41,677 nucleotides of DNA from the NCBI GenBank assembly GCA_020053105.1, contig JAGVNU010000088.1, positions 1-41,677 on the forward strand. Direction: 5' to 3'. A program made the translations under genes and the position numbers. Positions 40,752 through 41,677 of the stretch are shown in pieces. The notes beneath the pieces are model-generated. The model was not told the DNA's origin. It saw only the letters and a program-made list of their open reading frames with translations, and made no database searches. This stretch comes from Thermodesulfovibrionia bacterium (lineage in GTDB: Bacteria; Nitrospirota; Thermodesulfovibrionia; UBA6902). The stretch's first letter is position 1; each line of letters opens with the position of its first letter.

Positions 40752-41677
40752 ATGTAATAAAATTCCCTGTTATGCGACTATACAAGAGAAATAACGGGGC
40801 CTATTATGTTGAAATCCGGAGAGGACAGTCAAAGAGCCTGAAAACAAAGGACAAGCTTCTTGCCCAGAGGCTGTTTAAACAGATAGAAAAAGAGGCCCTG
40901 CTCGGCAGACTGATCCAGGTGGACCGCAAAGCTCATGTCTCTATAGATGATTTTTCAAACGAATACGTAGCGCACAGAGAAAAGAACAAGGCCGCAAATA
41001 CTACGAGGCTGGACCAGGAAGCCCTTGATAAATTCGCTGATTTCCTTGGCAGAACCACTTTGATCAATGCGATCAGCAGAAAACAATGCGACGAATTCAT
41101 AAATCATCTGAGAAAAAATGCCCTTAAACCTACTACTATCAACATAGCTATAAGGCACCTGAAGGCCGCCTTTAAGAAGGCAGTTGAATGGGAGTATATC
41201 GATAAGACACCATGGGAATATGTAAAGCAACTGAAGCTCAAGGATACCCTGCCGAGGGCGTGTAACAAGCAGGAGATTGAAGGGCTTCTGTCTGCAATCA
41301 GCATACAGGAAGATAGAGAGCTTATCCTGACCTATTTATACACTGCGGGACGGAGGACCGAAATTGCCAGACTGCAGTGGCAGGATTTCAGGGAAAATCA
41401 CGGTGAATGGATGATCCATGTAAGGGAAAGCAAAACCAAAACCAGGATTGTTCCGCTTGCGAAAAATTTAGAGGAGCTGCTTTTCTATAGAAAAAAGCAT
41501 ATAGGCCCTGTCTTTCCATCGTGTTACGATCATCCCAAGGAAGTATCCAAAAAATTCAGAAAATATGCTGATAAGGCCGGACTGAAAAATGTTAAACTAC
41601 ATGACATGAGGCACACCTCGGCAACGTTTATGCTACTGAAAGGAGTGCCTTTAAAGATAGTGTCCGAGATTGGACAC
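40748..41677 (+). CDS. Tyrosine recombinase/integrase, 3' end cut by window edge
   Basis: 310 codons are visible, from the ATG at 40748 to the last base. An N-terminal arm-binding region (GAYYVEIRRGQSKSLKTKDK), a core-binding SAM-like domain (about 60-160) and the catalytic domain follow. Active-site residues seen: Arg in YTAGRRTEIARLQW, Lys in ESKTKTRIVPL, His-x-x-Arg in HDMRHTSATFML and the last His in VSEIGH. The tyrosine itself lies beyond the edge. The gene points out of the island, and its likely target is the tRNA-Ser(GGA) gene whose 5' half remains at 12609-12650. Confidence 0.93.
   Translation, partial: MNVIKFPVMRLYKRNNGAYYVEIRRGQSKSLKTKDKLLAQRLFKQIEKEALLGRLIQVDRKAHVSIDDFSNEYVAHREKNKAANTTRLDQEALDKFADFLGRTTLINAISRKQCDEFINHLRKNALKPTTINIAIRHLKAAFKKAVEWEYIDKTPWEYVKQLKLKDTLPRACNKQEIEGLLSAISIQEDRELILTYLYTAGRRTEIARLQWQDFRENHGEWMIHVRESKTKTRIVPLAKNLEELLFYRKKHIGPVFPSCYDHPKEVSKKFRKYADKAGLKNVKLHDMRHTSATFMLLKGVPLKIVSEIGH

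Noticed and set aside
1..41677. CRISPR array
   Set aside because: No regularly spaced direct repeats were seen anywhere in the window.

Overview
The window reads as a Gram-negative bacterial chromosome carrying an integrated genomic island. TolC-type outer-membrane export, a lipobox lipoprotein and a sigma-54 (-24/-12) promoter point to a Gram-negative anaerobe or microaerophile. The sulfide:quinone-reductase-like enzyme and general codon usage would fit Nitrospirota or a deltaproteobacterial lineage, but no 16S or ribosomal marker is present, so this placement is a guess.

Chromosomal part (1 to about 12650). On the minus strand lie the parts of a tripartite drug-efflux pump: an EmrB/QacA-type MFS transporter running off the left edge, a small secreted intradiol-dioxygenase-like protein, an EmrA/HlyD adaptor and a TolC-family channel. 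The adaptor and channel genes abut. A tiny lipoprotein and a 17-bp hairpin sit between the MFS gene and the dioxygenase gene. Then come a conserved unknown gene, a 0.7-kb gene-free stretch with nested inverted repeats, a YrfG-like HAD nucleotidase, an SQR-like flavoprotein, an unknown gene ending inside a 153-bp hairpin element, an RmlD-like reductase, and a 62-aa gene plus dnaK behind a textbook sigma-54 promoter. The segment ends with an intact tRNA-Ser(CGA) and the 5' half of a tRNA-Ser(GGA).

Island part (about 12651 to beyond 41677). The broken tRNA-Ser(GGA) is the probable left junction, and a tyrosine integrase with its excisionase-like partner reads off the right edge. The cargo is mostly defence-like: (a) remnants of a DUF4062/AlbA_2-type gene split by a 3.7-kb block holding a metallophosphoesterase, an unknown gene and a YopX-like phage gene; (b) a tightly overlapping seven-gene operon, GIY-YIG/RAMA protein, hsdM, half-length hsdS, hsdR, radC-like, darT, darG; (c) a TM0106-type RecB/RNase H nuclease; (d) an AbiEi/AbiEii-like pair with a consensus promoter flanked by two palindromic operators; (e) a three-gene cassette of a HEAT-like protein (frameshifted), a protein with a divergent PD-(D/E)xK N-terminus, and a caspase/CHAT-like protease, which I cannot match to a named system; (f) an HD-domain gene pair divergent from a two-gene topoisomerase VI-like module (GHKL ATPase B-like, TOPRIM/Tyr A-like) just before the integrase.

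The best candidates for undescribed biology are cassette (e) and module (f). No CRISPR array, conjugation machinery or phage structural gene is visible.
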